Positions 7,751 through 17,514 are shown, numbered from the stretch's first letter. The stretch: 63,424 nt of DNA from Prevotella sp. (GCA_017524385.1 JAFWSS010000001.1:1-63424); one strand, 5' to 3'. Program-made: numbers and translations. The notes: generated from the letters alone by a model not told the origin.

Positions 7751-10700
7751 TCAGTTGCCAATGCCATCAAATGTGAAGCCGTTTACGCCGTTGACCACCA
7801 TGTTCAGGTTGTCGCGGCCGCCAACTAGGATGTAGTTCACCAATGAAGTCACATCGGTGACGTTGACCTCTCCATCACCACTGATGTCGGCAACGTCGAT
7901 AATGAAGCCTTCACTGTCCATGCCAAGGATGAAATTGACGAGCAAGGATACGTCGGTGATATTGACCTGTCCGTCACCGTTCACGTCGCCATAGTTGGAA
8001 TTGGCCTGGAAATAGGCTCTGAAGGCATTCTGTAGGACATTTTCCTTCAAGACGAAGGTTTTTCCGTTGTCATCAAGCACATATCCGCTGACATTTTTCT
8101 CCTCACTGAGTCCGATAAATTGGAAAGCATCGGTCATGGACTTGAGTTTTGATGTCTGTGGTACGTTCACATTGTCTGCCGTGAATGCTATCGTCTTGTT
8201 GAGAAGGTTGTGCCCCGCCCCCCAGTTGTTGCCTGGTGTGGCGATAAGATAGGGCACGTTGGCACGTATTTCGTCAACATAGTCGAAATATACTGATACT
8301 CCATCGGTATATGCGAATTGCTCAAGCCAGAAATCCTTTCCATTGTCACTATCGTTCATAAACCAGGAAATCTGCTTGTTGTCTGTCTTGTTGAAGGCTT
8401 TCTGTGCAGCAAAAGGAAAGACGATGGTCTCCCATCCGGCATTTCCGCTGGCACCGTGTGTCGGCACCCTTGAATATGTCGCCTTTTGGGCTGTGAATCC
8501 CAATGGCACATAGAAATCATACCCATCCACGAATTCAACTTCATTGATTTTCCCATTCAAGACTACATTCTTGCCGGAAAGGCTTGAAGGTGTGGTGTTT
8601 CCCGAAAAATAATAGATGGTGTTGGGATTGCTGTTGACGCTGATGGTTCCTGTAGGTGTTGTGAAGAATTTCACCGCTACGGCTTCAGGGACCACTGTTA
8701 TACTTGTATTGCCAGAGACAGCCTTGGTTTTCACTGTGCCATCGGCAGTCCAATACGTATAGCCTCCTTCAACGAGTTCAAACATTGGTGTCTCACCGAT
8801 TTTTTTGTTCCAGTCAAGATTAGCCCAACACACAAGTTTATATTTTTGGCCTATGGTAGGATTCTTCACGGTATATTCAAGATCCACGCTTTCTCCCACG
8901 GCCAACGTATAGCCGCTGGGGCTATAGGACATGCTTGAAGCTCCACTACCATCCGTATAACCTATTCCAATCACACCGCTAAAAGTCTTGGTGCCGGTAT
9001 TGGTTACCGTCATCGTTCCTGTCACTACCCCGCCGCAAATCTTTTTACTATCCTCGTCAGCGTTTTCGACGTTCCAAGATGTGAGTTCAAGTTGGTAAGT
9101 GCCATTCTCTGGCTCGTTGACGACGTTGATGGAGCCTGTGTATATCACTTCCTCACCAGCGGAATCCAGCGTAACCTTTACCGGCAAGTTTCCTGTAATT
9201 GTTGGCGTGTACGCAAAGCTCAAGCCGATGGTCTTGCCAGCATCAACATATGCCATATCGCTGGCAACCATGTTGTCATTTATCCAAAGATAGATTATAT
9301 CTTGGAAAAATGTTCCACCTCTATTGGTAAGAGAGGCCACTGCGCCGATCTTGTTGTTTACATAAATGTTGGGGGGAGTGGTCAACGAGTTGCATTCGAT
9401 TTGCGCACTCACCGTACTATTGTGGTAAGTCACAGTGTTTCCATCGATGGTGACCTCATTATGATAATACTCCGAGCCCACGCAAGGAACCCATTCGTAT
9501 TCCTTGCCTTCCTCTTTCATGCGACAGACCAATCGCACCTCGTAAGTACCGTCGGCAATATAGTAATAGTTACTGAAAAACGGATAGATAATCATACGGG
9601 GATTATAATATCCGACTCCAAGGTCGATTCCCCAATAAGAGCCTTCGAGCAATCTTCCCTGATAGACGACTTCACCATTTTGAAGGAGTTGCGCGCTCAA
9701 TTGGTGCTCACCATCCATCATTCCTTGCAACTGATAGCCTACCCCCAAATATCGAGGACCATATTGTTGAACATATTCGGCATTATAATCCATCAATTTA
9801 AAGTTATTGATTTTGAGGCAAGGCCCGGTGCCAATCACCTCGTCAGAAACACCAGGTTGGATGCCCACGATGGCCGATTGCTTGTAGTTGTAACCGGAAT
9901 TGCTTCCACCAGCACCCTGCTTGCCGGGTTCCAAAATCGACAACAAGTAATAGCCGTCGGACAAGGCACCCCATCCCCAATTGATATGGAAATAGCCATC
10001 TTCTCCATAGCCATCGCAAATAAAGGCGTGACCAGCGTTCGAACTTGTTTTACCACTAATAATAACAGGTCGCCCATGGTATATTTCGTTGTAGATGAGG
10101 TCGTCCCAATCGGCACTGCTGTATGAAGAACGGTCCACGGAAGTGATGGCCCCCTGATAACCGAAATAGTCCTTCATCACTGTAGGGATTTCTGTAGCCG
10201 GTGCGGAGGTTGAACTAGTATTGTAATTGGCTTTCACGGCGTATCCACAATATTCCATCAATTGAGCCACAGCCGTTTGGTTGGTTTCGCTATCAGAGCA
10301 TCCAGCATCATAATTACCACCTCCTTGATAATCATAAAGCATGTCGCTCCATTGGAAAGTGATGGGCGCCAAGTCTTCCAAAGTGGTGTTGTTCCAGGAA
10401 TAACCAGGCACGGTGGTGGTGGCTTGCTTGGGCCATTCATAGTATTTCATCACTTGGGCGAACGCGGTTGCAACGCATCCGGTCACGCAATGTTTTCCAC
10501 CTTTTAAAGGAGTGAGATTGTAATAAGGGGCGTATTGATTCCAGTGAGTCATCACCAAAGGCGAGATGCTGATTCGAGCGGTCTGGGTGGCAGACCTCAC
10601 CAGTCGGGCTGCATCATTCGGATGGTTGGTCAAAGTCTCGATTTGCTCAGCACAATAGTCCAGCCAAGCTTTGATGTTGTCAGGTACGTTTGTCTCTTCA

Positions 10701-10984
10701 AAAGTGCCTGTGTTGCTGTAGCCAATCACCTTGGGAAAGGCATCGTCGCCAGAAACAATGACAAAACCTCCGTTTTGCTCATTGTTAAACACATAATAGG
10801 GGGATGTACCATCAGACTTGACTTTTGCCAGTTTCTCGACAGAGCGCAATTGGGCAACTTTCAAACCTCTTTCTATCATGAAATCACGGGCAATCTTTTG
10901 TGCCCGTTGTTTCCCTATGGGTGTTGCATTCACACATAACGTGGACAAAAACAACATAGCCCAAAACAAAACATATTTTTTCAT
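7751..10984 (-). CDS. C10 family cysteine protease with C-terminal dockerin-like module
   Basis: A 1077-residue secreted protease related to streptopain (SpeB). After the signal peptide (MKKYVLFWAMLFLSTLCVNA) comes a SpeB-like inhibitory prodomain (residues 22-130). The catalytic domain has Cys170 in CVTGCVATAFAQVMKYY and His319 in AGHAFICDGYG, with HINWGWG contributing the conserved Trp. Several beta-sandwich domains fill about 380-990. Residues 998-1077 hold two calcium-binding dockerin type I repeats, DVNGDGQVNITD and DISGDGEVNVTD. No T9SS tail is visible, unlike the C10 protease at 37018. The gene is monocistronic and no consensus promoter was found. Its substrate is unknown; scavenging of peptides or host proteins is plausible. 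Confidence 0.88.
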   Translation of the reverse strand: MKKYVLFWAMLFLSTLCVNATPIGKQRAQKIARDFMIERGLKVAQLRSVEKLAKVKSDGTSPYYVFNNEQNGGFVIVSGDDAFPKVIGYSNTGTFEETNVPDNIKAWLDYCAEQIETLTNHPNDAARLVRSATQTARISISPLVMTHWNQYAPYYNLTPLKGGKHCVTGCVATAFAQVMKYYEWPKQATTTVPGYSWNNTTLEDLAPITFQWSDMLYDYQGGGNYDAGCSDSETNQTAVAQLMEYCGYAVKANYNTSSTSAPATEIPTVMKDYFGYQGAITSVDRSSYSSADWDDLIYNEIYHGRPVIISGKTSSNAGHAFICDGYGEDGYFHINWGWGALSDGYYLLSILEPGKQGAGGSNSGYNYKQSAIVGIQPGVSDEVIGTGPCLKINNFKLMDYNAEYVQQYGPRYLGVGYQLQGMMDGEHQLSAQLLQNGEVVYQGRLLEGSYWGIDLGVGYYNPRMIIYPFFSNYYYIADGTYEVRLVCRMKEEGKEYEWVPCVGSEYYHNEVTIDGNTVTYHNSTVSAQIECNSLTTPPNIYVNNKIGAVASLTNRGGTFFQDIIYLWINDNMVASDMAYVDAGKTIGLSFAYTPTITGNLPVKVTLDSAGEEVIYTGSINVVNEPENGTYQLELTSWNVENADEDSKKICGGVVTGTMTVTNTGTKTFSGVIGIGYTDGSGASSMSYSPSGYTLAVGESVDLEYTVKNPTIGQKYKLVCWANLDWNKKIGETPMFELVEGGYTYWTADGTVKTKAVSGNTSITVVPEAVAVKFFTTPTGTISVNSNPNTIYYFSGNTTPSSLSGKNVVLNGKINEVEFVDGYDFYVPLGFTAQKATYSRVPTHGASGNAGWETIVFPFAAQKAFNKTDNKQISWFMNDSDNGKDFWLEQFAYTDGVSVYFDYVDEIRANVPYLIATPGNNWGAGHNLLNKTIAFTADNVNVPQTSKLKSMTDAFQFIGLSEEKNVSGYVLDDNGKTFVLKENVLQNAFRAYFQANSNYGDVNGDGQVNITDVSLLVNFILGMDSEGFIIDVADISGDGEVNVTDVTSLVNYILVGGRDNLNMVVNGVNGFTFDGIGN

Positions 10985-11170
10985 ATCTAATAGATTTATT
11001 TATAGGTAGTGATCGTATATGGCTGATTGCTCGTTGGCCTGAAAGTCAGCATGCATATATATATTTACTTGCGATACTTCAGTAATGTTAGTTAAAGAGG
11101 GCTCAGATATTTATTAATTGTAAGATATTAATCAGATCATTTTTAATTGTAAATCATCAATTGTAAATTA

Positions 11171-12907
11171 TTAATTATCAATCGTTCCCGCTTCTCCCAT
11201 CCGTTCCATTTCATAGCCTCGGAACTGGAGGATGAGCAGGTGTAGCGGTGTGTCACCGATGAGCTGGCGCACGCGCGGTCCCTCGGCGTATCGGCGTATC
11301 TGGGCCTCCGCCTCCTGCCACTGTCGCTCCGCCTCAGCCTTCGTGGCATCGGTCTTGAGGTATTTCAGTTCGATGATGTAGCTGTGGCGCACCATGGGGT
11401 AGCGCAGGAAGTCGGGCATGAGGAAGAAGTCGCAGTAGCCGTGGTTCAGCTCCACCTCTGGTGCGAGGAGGTAGTAGGGGTTGAATGTCAGGTAGGCGTT
11501 CATGAATCCCTGGAGGTTGCGCTCCCCCTCTATCAGCTGCCGCACGCTCGTGGTGTCATGGTAGGCACGTGCGATTTCCTCGAGCATCGGCCGCCATTGG
11601 CCGCGCAGGGCGGCATCGGCATAGACCTTGTTCAGCAATGTGACATCCACCTTGGCGATATTCTGGTATTCCTTCATCAGCCAGTCGTAGTATTGTCGGC
11701 GCACGTTGTTATTGGGGATGATGAGCTTCAGCATGGCACCTTCCACGTCGCCGATGGTGAGCATGCCGTAATAGAACAGCAGACTGATGAAATTATCGGA
11801 GTCGGTGAGCGTGTCGGCGGGGAAGGACTCGTTAAGCATGCCGAAGATGTATCCATCCTCGGCTATACGGTGTATGATGCCTCGTCGGTAGTTGTCGAGC
11901 TTGTCGATTTGTATAAGCCGCCACATCTTCTTATAGTCCGTCTTCGTGTTCGGGTCTATCATCTGCCTTGGTGGCTTGCCCGTTTGCATCACGCGGTTGA
12001 TGTAGTATAGCACCATGTCGCAGTTGAACACCTTCAGGTCCTTGTGGACGCGGTACTCCGAGAAGCAGTAGTTGTCATACCATGGCTTCATATCGGCGAT
12101 GAGGGTCTCCTCGTCCTGGCTGATGCGCCCATTGTCGCGGTAGTAGCGTATCATCTCCCGCACGTCGTCCTCGGAGAAGCCGAGCATGAGGTTGAACTCC
12201 GGACGCAGGGAGATGTTGGAGGCGATGTTGTATCCCGAGGTGACGTCGTCCATCGTCACGGGCGAGACGCCCATCATCAGTATGCGGGCGAACATACCCT
12301 TGAAGAGTTTGAAGATGTCTCGGTAGAAGCCGTTGGCGTGGGTGAGTGCGTGGTAGACGGCCTCGCCCTCCTGGTTGAGCACCGTGTTGGTGAAGTTGTC
12401 GTACTCGTCGATGATGAGGTAGAGGGGATAGCCCAACCTCTGCGCTTTCAGATGAACTAGGTTGATCTTGTCCCTGAACCCCGGTTGGGATTTCACGTCG
12501 GCGGCGAACCCTTCAGGATAGTATTGCTGGTAGTACTCAGCGAACTCGTCAACCACCTTGCCGCAATAGCTGTTGAAGTTCTCCTCCAGCACGCTTGTGT
12601 CGCCCCCGATGCGGGAATAGTCGAAGTACATCATCTGGAACTGCCCCCTCCACTCGGTGGGGTGGTCGGCAATCCACAGTCCGGCGAACTCCTCCTGGAA
12701 CTTGTCCTTTTCGTTGATGTCGTAGTAGGCTCGGAGCATGCTCAGGAACACGCTCTTGCCGAATCGACGCGGACGGATGAGGAAGAGGAAGTTGTCCGTC
12801 TCCTCCATCACGGGGATGTACTTGGTCTTGTCCACAAAATATTTTCCCTCCTTCCTTACCTGGCGGAAGTCGGAGATACCGTAGGGAAGCAGCTTGATTT
12901 TTTCCAT
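11171..12907 (-). CDS. AAA-ATPase-like / PD-(D/E)XK nuclease-family protein
   Basis: A 578-residue cytosolic protein of the widespread family that joins an AAA-ATPase-like domain to a C-terminal PDDEXK_9 domain. It opens MEKIKLLPYGISDFRQVRKE and carries a Walker A-like RPRRFGKS at residues 45-52. A probable Walker B region is LYLIIDEYDNF. The C-terminal nuclease-like core shows YCDFFLMPD followed by IIELKYLK (D...E-x-K). The start at 12907 is favoured because a consensus promoter lies just upstream; an open frame extends to 13222 but encodes nothing recognisable. Members are numerous, lineage-specific and often strain-variable in Bacteroidales. The function is not established; mobile or defence roles are speculation. 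Confidence 0.8.
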   Translation of the reverse strand: MEKIKLLPYGISDFRQVRKEGKYFVDKTKYIPVMEETDNFLFLIRPRRFGKSVFLSMLRAYYDINEKDKFQEEFAGLWIADHPTEWRGQFQMMYFDYSRIGGDTSVLEENFNSYCGKVVDEFAEYYQQYYPEGFAADVKSQPGFRDKINLVHLKAQRLGYPLYLIIDEYDNFTNTVLNQEGEAVYHALTHANGFYRDIFKLFKGMFARILMMGVSPVTMDDVTSGYNIASNISLRPEFNLMLGFSEDDVREMIRYYRDNGRISQDEETLIADMKPWYDNYCFSEYRVHKDLKVFNCDMVLYYINRVMQTGKPPRQMIDPNTKTDYKKMWRLIQIDKLDNYRRGIIHRIAEDGYIFGMLNESFPADTLTDSDNFISLLFYYGMLTIGDVEGAMLKLIIPNNNVRRQYYDWLMKEYQNIAKVDVTLLNKVYADAALRGQWRPMLEEIARAYHDTTSVRQLIEGERNLQGFMNAYLTFNPYYLLAPEVELNHGYCDFFLMPDFLRYPMVRHSYIIELKYLKTDATKAEAERQWQEAEAQIRRYAEGPRVRQLIGDTPLHLLILQFRGYEMERMGEAGTIDN

Positions 12908-12926
12908 CGTTCTCGTTCTTTGCGAG

Positions 12927-12957
12927 CAAAGATAATGCAAAAATGTCATTCTTGCAA
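12927..12957 (-). promoter_or_regulatory. Promoter of the AAA-ATPase-like gene
   Basis: On the minus strand, TTG (complement of 12955-12957), 20 nt, then TATCTTTG (complement of 12927-12934). The leader would be about 15 nt, which fixes the start codon at 12907. Confidence 0.75.
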
Positions 12958-13227
12958 ATAAAACATTTGGAAACAGTGAAATGATGACAGATTCACACCA
13001 TGCCATGGATGTAAAGTCCATAGCCCATATAGTCCTGAAAGTCCGTAGATAAAAGAGAACGCCATTCCGTAGGGGAGACTTATAGAGGGGGCTGCACACT
13101 CCGGATATTCGGTGGGGGCAATCTTCCGTTTCACATGACTCCCATAAAAAATATGTGTGACCCTTTGACAGAAATATGATGAGAAAAGAATAATATCTTA
13201 TAAAGGAACTTAAGTTTCTCAACTTTC

Positions 13228-13440
13228 TGGAGTTAAAGGGGAGTTTTGTTAGGAGTTTAAGGGGAGTTTTGTTAGGAGTTAAAAAGGAGTTAAAAAGGAG
13301 TTAAAATGGAGTTAAAATGGAGTTAAAAAGGAGTTAAAGGGGAGTTAAAGGGACATATGTTCACTTTGTTCACATTTAGGAGTTTTGTTAGGAGTTAAAA
13401 TGGAGTTTTGTTAGGAGTTAAAAAGGAGTTAAAGGGGAGG
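13228..13440. repeat. Degenerate GGAGTT tandem array upstream of ftsA
   Basis: About 16 units with an 11-12 bp period: GGAGTTAAAAA, GGAGTTAAAAT, GGAGTTAAAG(GG) and GGAGTTTTGTTA, interrupted once near 13351-13379. Apart from this array the 13223-13626 gap has no gene I can support; the 186 bp between array and ftsA contain no clear promoter match. Confidence 0.85.
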
Positions 13441-13626
13441 TATTATTGTGAATATGAACCGACATGTTGACTTGCAAAAAAGAACGGCATACGGCCTGAT
13501 TATGGACTTATGTACAGAAGGGAACGTATTTCAAATCCAACAGGGATATGTAAAACCAAAAGCAAGCCATCATCCATAAGACCAATAAAAAATACCAAAC
13601 AGATATTAATGTAACGAACAATCAAT

Positions 13627-15063
13627 ATGGCAGCAAAGGAATTCATCGTAGCAATTGAACTGGGCTCTTCGAAAATCACCGGCATCGCCGGCAGGAAGAA
13701 TATGGACGGCAGCATCCAGGTGCTCGCCGTCGTGAGGGAGGACGCCACACCTTGCATCCGCAAGGGCGTGGTGTATAACATCGACAAAACCAGTGCATGT
13801 CTGACCAACATCATCCAGAAGATGAAGACACTTCTCAAATCGGAAATCTCACAGGTGTATGTGGGCGTCGGCGGGCAGTCCATCAGATGCATCCGCAACA
13901 GTAGCGTAAAGACTCTTCCCGAGGACACCATCATCTCCCAAGAGATGATCAACGAACTGATGGACAACAACCGCAGCACCGACTACCCCGACCTTGAGAT
14001 TCTAGATGTAGCCACTCAAGAATTCAAAGTGGGAACACAATATCAAATCGACCCCGTCGGCATACAAAGCGACAAGATTGTGGGCAACTTCCTCAACATC
14101 GTATGTCGCAAGGCTTTCTACCGCAACCTGAACAAGTGTTTCGAGAAAGCCCACATCTCAATCGCCGAGATGTATCTCGCTCCCATCGCACTCGCACACG
14201 GCATACTCTCTGAAGCTGAAATGCGCAGCGGATGCCTGCTCGTCGACATGGGAGCCGACACCACCACCGTGTCGATCTATTACAAAAACATCCTCCGTCA
14301 ACTGGCGGTGATACCACTAGGCGGCAACAACATCACCAAAGACATCACCTCATTGCTCATGGAGGACAATGAGGCTGAGATGTTGAAAATCAAGCATTCC
14401 ACCGCTTTCATAGAACCCACGGAAATCGAGACCGATGCCACACTGCCCATCGATGCAGAGCGCTCCGTGTCGCAAAAAGCATTCAACGAACTGGTGGAAG
14501 CCCGTGTCAACGAAATCATCCAGAACGTATGGTTCGGCCAGGTTCCCCCGGAATACTACAACAAACTCATGGGCGGCATCATCCTCACAGGAGGTGGTTC
14601 GAAGATGAAAGATATCAAGAAAGCGTTCACTGCTGTCACCGGCATACAGAAAATCCGCATCGCAGGCACGGTGAACCTGAAGGTGACCTCCACCGACAAG
14701 GATGTCAACGCACATGACGGCACCATGAACACCGCACTGGCACTACTTGCCAAAGGCGATATGAACTGCTCTGGTGCAACCATCAAACCAACTCCAGACC
14801 TCTTTGGCACCGAGGAAGGCACAGACAGCGCGGAAAAAGGCTCCCCCAAAACAAACAACAACCCCGACGAAACCAACCGGAGGGAGTATCCTGAAAAGAA
14901 CCTACGCCGTGAGAAGAAACGCAACACAGAGGAGAAAACCACCCAACCCGAAAAAACTGTGGCTCAACCACAAGGCGGATGGTTCTCTCGCGGGTATCAA
15001 TTCTTGCAGGATTTCACTACCAAAATCTTCGCCGCCGAGGACGAGGATGACGACAGACAATAA
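13627..15063 (+). CDS. ftsA: Cell division protein FtsA
   Basis: A 478-residue actin-fold ATPase that anchors FtsZ filaments to the membrane. Phosphate-1 motif ELGSSKITGIAG is at the N-terminus, phosphate-2 is LLVDMGADTTTVS, and the adenosine motif is IILTGGGSKM. The SHS2 interaction domain lies between. A long charged, low-complexity linker (about 395-450) leads to a C-terminal amphipathic segment GGWFSRGYQFLQDFTTKIF, the expected membrane-targeting helix. ftsZ follows 77 bp downstream in the normal order. ftsQ and murC, which usually precede ftsA in the division cluster, are not present upstream; the GGAGTT array and an unrelated AAA-ATPase gene lie there instead. Confidence 0.95.
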   Translation: MAAKEFIVAIELGSSKITGIAGRKNMDGSIQVLAVVREDATPCIRKGVVYNIDKTSACLTNIIQKMKTLLKSEISQVYVGVGGQSIRCIRNSSVKTLPEDTIISQEMINELMDNNRSTDYPDLEILDVATQEFKVGTQYQIDPVGIQSDKIVGNFLNIVCRKAFYRNLNKCFEKAHISIAEMYLAPIALAHGILSEAEMRSGCLLVDMGADTTTVSIYYKNILRQLAVIPLGGNNITKDITSLLMEDNEAEMLKIKHSTAFIEPTEIETDATLPIDAERSVSQKAFNELVEARVNEIIQNVWFGQVPPEYYNKLMGGIILTGGGSKMKDIKKAFTAVTGIQKIRIAGTVNLKVTSTDKDVNAHDGTMNTALALLAKGDMNCSGATIKPTPDLFGTEEGTDSAEKGSPKTNNNPDETNRREYPEKNLRREKKRNTEEKTTQPEKTVAQPQGGWFSRGYQFLQDFTTKIFAAEDEDDDRQ

Positions 15064-15140
15064 CCCTTGACTTATAGAAGTCACACTATAGATTTTCACT
15101 TTTCATCATTCACACACTCCATCAAACATAAAAGACAAAC

Positions 15141-16469
15141 ATGGCAAACGACAGTAATACCAACAAACTAGGAGTCCTCGATTTTGAAGCACTTCCAAAA
15201 GACGACAGCATCATCAAGGTCATCGGGGTAGGTGGCGGCGGCGGCAACGCCGTAAGCCACATGTATCGCAAAAACATCCAAGATGTGTCTTTCGTTCTCT
15301 GCAACACCGACAGGCAAGCCCTCAACGGCTCCCCAGTACCCGTGCACATTCAGTTGGGCAAGGAAGGTCTCGGGGCAGGAAACATACCTGAAGTGGCACG
15401 CAAGGCTGCCGAAGAGAGCGTGGAGAGCATCCGACAAATGTTCGACGACGGAACGAAGATGTCGTTCATCACTGCCGGCATGGGAGGCGGCACGGGAACC
15501 GGTGCAGCACCTGTTATCGCACGCGTGTCCAAAGAACTCGGCATACTCACCGTGGGCATCGTCACCATACCCTTTCAATTCGAGGGTACCAACAAAATAG
15601 ACCAGGCCCTCGACGGCGTAGAGGAAATGGCAAAGCATGTGGATGCACTACTCGTCATCAACAACGAGCGACTCCGCCAAATCTACAACGACCTTTCCGT
15701 GCTCAACGCGTTTGCCATGGCCGACGACACCTTGAACATCGCCGTAAGAAGCATCACCGAAATCATCACTGTCCATGGACTTATCAACCTCGACTTCAAC
15801 GATGTGCGCACCGTACTTAAAGACGGCGGCGTAGCCATCATGAGCACAGGATACGGCGAAGGAGAGGGACGTGTGAAGAAAGCCATACAAAATGCCCTCC
15901 ACTCCCCCCTGCTCAACGATGATGACGTGTTCAACTCCAAGAAGATCCTGCTGAACATCACTTTCTCCGAAGGCAAGGACAACAAAGGACTGATGATGGA
16001 AGAGATGAATGATGTCCACAACTTCATGGCTAAATTTGGCAGTGACTACAGTATCAAATGGGGACTGGCTGTCAATCCTGACATGGGCAGGAAAGTGAAA
16101 GTGACCATCCTTGCCACCGGCTTCGGCATTGACCATGTCGACGGTATGAACTCACATCAAGAGAAATATGCCCAAGCCAACTCCATCCGTTTGGCCGAAG
16201 AGGAAGAGCAACACGTGAAACAGATGAAACGCCGTGAGGATTACTATGGGAAAACCACATCCACTCCTTATAAACCCCGTCCAAACTTCTTCATCTTCAA
16301 TCAAGAAGACCTCGACAACGAGGATGTCATCCTTGCTGTGGAGAGCACCACGACAGCTCACCGCTCACGCCAATGCCTGGATCAGATCTGCCACATTTCC
16401 ATAGGCGACCAAAAGGATGGCAACCCTGTAACCCAAGAGGAAAGCAGCAGCTATAAAATCATTTTTTAA
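15141..16469 (+). CDS. ftsZ: Cell division protein FtsZ
   Basis: A 442-residue tubulin-like GTPase that forms the Z-ring. The nucleotide-binding loop VGGGGGNAVSHMY is near residue 30. The tubulin signature GMGGGTGTGAAP is at about 113-124. The synergy-loop residues are in NLDFNDVRTVL. After the core, a variable linker ends with SSSYKIIF, a short hydrophobic terminus in the place of the usual FtsA-binding peptide. It follows ftsA by 77 bp and is followed by a hairpin terminator, so the two probably form a unit. Confidence 0.96.
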   Translation: MANDSNTNKLGVLDFEALPKDDSIIKVIGVGGGGGNAVSHMYRKNIQDVSFVLCNTDRQALNGSPVPVHIQLGKEGLGAGNIPEVARKAAEESVESIRQMFDDGTKMSFITAGMGGGTGTGAAPVIARVSKELGILTVGIVTIPFQFEGTNKIDQALDGVEEMAKHVDALLVINNERLRQIYNDLSVLNAFAMADDTLNIAVRSITEIITVHGLINLDFNDVRTVLKDGGVAIMSTGYGEGEGRVKKAIQNALHSPLLNDDDVFNSKKILLNITFSEGKDNKGLMMEEMNDVHNFMAKFGSDYSIKWGLAVNPDMGRKVKVTILATGFGIDHVDGMNSHQEKYAQANSIRLAEEEEQHVKQMKRREDYYGKTTSTPYKPRPNFFIFNQEDLDNEDVILAVESTTTAHRSRQCLDQICHISIGDQKDGNPVTQEESSSYKIIF

Positions 16470-16544
16470 GGCGACGGCAAACCCGAATGTTTCCGAGAGG
16501 CGAGGCGGGTGTTGAAGCCCACAATGGGTATTGATGAAATGACG

Positions 16545-16577
16545 AAGGTGGCTGGACATCATATCCAGCCACCTTTC
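16545..16577. terminator. Bidirectional terminator between ftsZ and the flavodoxin gene
   Basis: The 12-bp perfect stem AAGGTGGCTGGA (16545-16556) pairs with TCCAGCCACCTT (16564-16575). It lies between convergent ftsZ (+) and the flavodoxin gene (-), with a short T tract. Confidence 0.75.
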
Positions 16578-16607
16578 AATCAAGTCATTATGAAGTTATC
16601 CCTGAGA

Positions 16608-17102
16608 TCATAATTCGGGGGAGATGGCGGAGATCCATTCATCGATGCGGGTGTCGGTCTTGTCGTCCTCGTTGATATCGTCGAGGGGCAAGCCGATGAA
16701 CTTGCCGTTAACGACGGCCTCGGAATCGTCGAAGGTGTAACCATCGGTGTCCACGCTCCCGATGAAGCGGGCGCCGCTGTCCTTGATGCCGTTGTATAGT
16801 TCGCCCATGCCGCCGACGAAGGTGTCGCTGTAAGACTCGCAGTCACCGCATCCGAAAAAGGCAATGGTCTTGCCACCGAGGTCGGCATCCTGAAGGGTCT
16901 TCAAACCGTCATACCAATCGTCCTGCAATTCGCCGGCTCCCCAAGTGGATGTGCCGAGAAGCAGGTTCTGGTGGGCATTGATGATATCGGCTGTAAGGTC
17001 TTGCACGTTCACTGTCTCACAGCCCAGTTTCGAGGCAATCTTCTCTGCGATGGCCTCGCAGGTTCCTGTCGAGGAACCATAGATGACAATTGTAGCATTC
17101 AT
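16608..17102 (-). CDS. fldA: Flavodoxin
   Basis: A 164-residue long-chain-type flavodoxin. The FMN phosphate loop GSSTGTCEAIA follows the first strand (ATIVIY). The Trp-containing loop GTSTWGAGELQDDWYDGL and the second FMN loop FFGCGDCESYSDTF are intact. It carries electrons at low potential and can replace ferredoxin when iron is scarce. It lies 24 bp downstream of the DUF2023 gene and is probably co-transcribed; a purine-rich AAGGAAAAAA precedes the ATG. Confidence 0.93.
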   Translation of the reverse strand: MNATIVIYGSSTGTCEAIAEKIASKLGCETVNVQDLTADIINAHQNLLLGTSTWGAGELQDDWYDGLKTLQDADLGGKTIAFFGCGDCESYSDTFVGGMGELYNGIKDSGARFIGSVDTDGYTFDDSEAVVNGKFIGLPLDDINEDDKTDTRIDEWISAISPEL

Positions 17103-17126
17103 TTTTTTCCTTTTATTATAAGATGG

Positions 17127-17492
17127 CTAATTCCTGTTGTCTGGACGACCCTTCCTTTGGCAGTAGCGCTCACACTGGGCGCAGATGTCGTATCCGAGCA
17201 TGGCACCGAGGATGAAATCCTCTTCGGGCGTGAGTTGGCATAGCGGACGAGTGACGATAAGCCTGATGGCCTCCATGCACTCGCGACGGCCGAAGTAGAA
17301 ATTCAAATTCTGCCGCCCTACAGGTTGCAACACATAGGGGATGCCCCTGCTCTCCAGGCGACCAGCCACCTGCTCACCATACTTCTTGTGACAAGTGAAC
17401 AGCACCATCTGGCGCACGCCTTTTCGAAGTTCATAGATGTGGTTCATCAGCACCTTCATCTCAGTGGGAATCGTCGTTGTATTTGTTCTCAT
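17127..17492 (-). CDS. DUF2023 family protein, flavodoxin partner
   Basis: A 121-residue small protein (MRTNTTTIPTEMKVLMNHIY...). The segment MNHIYELRKGVRQMVLFTCH, the middle QPVGRQNLNFYFGRREC and the C-terminal EEDFILGAMLGYDICAQC match my memory of DUF2023, usually encoded next to flavodoxin in Bacteroidota. The biochemical role is unknown. The start at 17492 fits a consensus promoter 23 bp upstream; an internal ATG at 17459 would also preserve the domain. The two Cys in CAQCERYC could bind metal but this is speculation. Confidence 0.75.
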   Translation of the reverse strand: MRTNTTTIPTEMKVLMNHIYELRKGVRQMVLFTCHKKYGEQVAGRLESRGIPYVLQPVGRQNLNFYFGRRECMEAIRLIVTRPLCQLTPEEDFILGAMLGYDICAQCERYCQRKGRPDNRN

Positions 17493-17514
17493 CGTTTGTC
17501 TGATTTTTACGATG

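Noticed and set aside
7751-10984. Cellulosome component
   Set aside because: A dockerin-like module is present, but no cohesin, scaffoldin or glycoside hydrolase with dockerin is found in the window.
12908-13222. N-terminal extension of the AAA-ATPase-like protein
   Set aside because: The extra 105 codons contain no recognisable protein sequence and cross the consensus promoter at 12927-12957.
13228-13440. Possible CRISPR or short-ORF array
   Set aside because: Units are 11-12 bp without spacers and contain in-frame stops in all readings; this is a degenerate tandem repeat.
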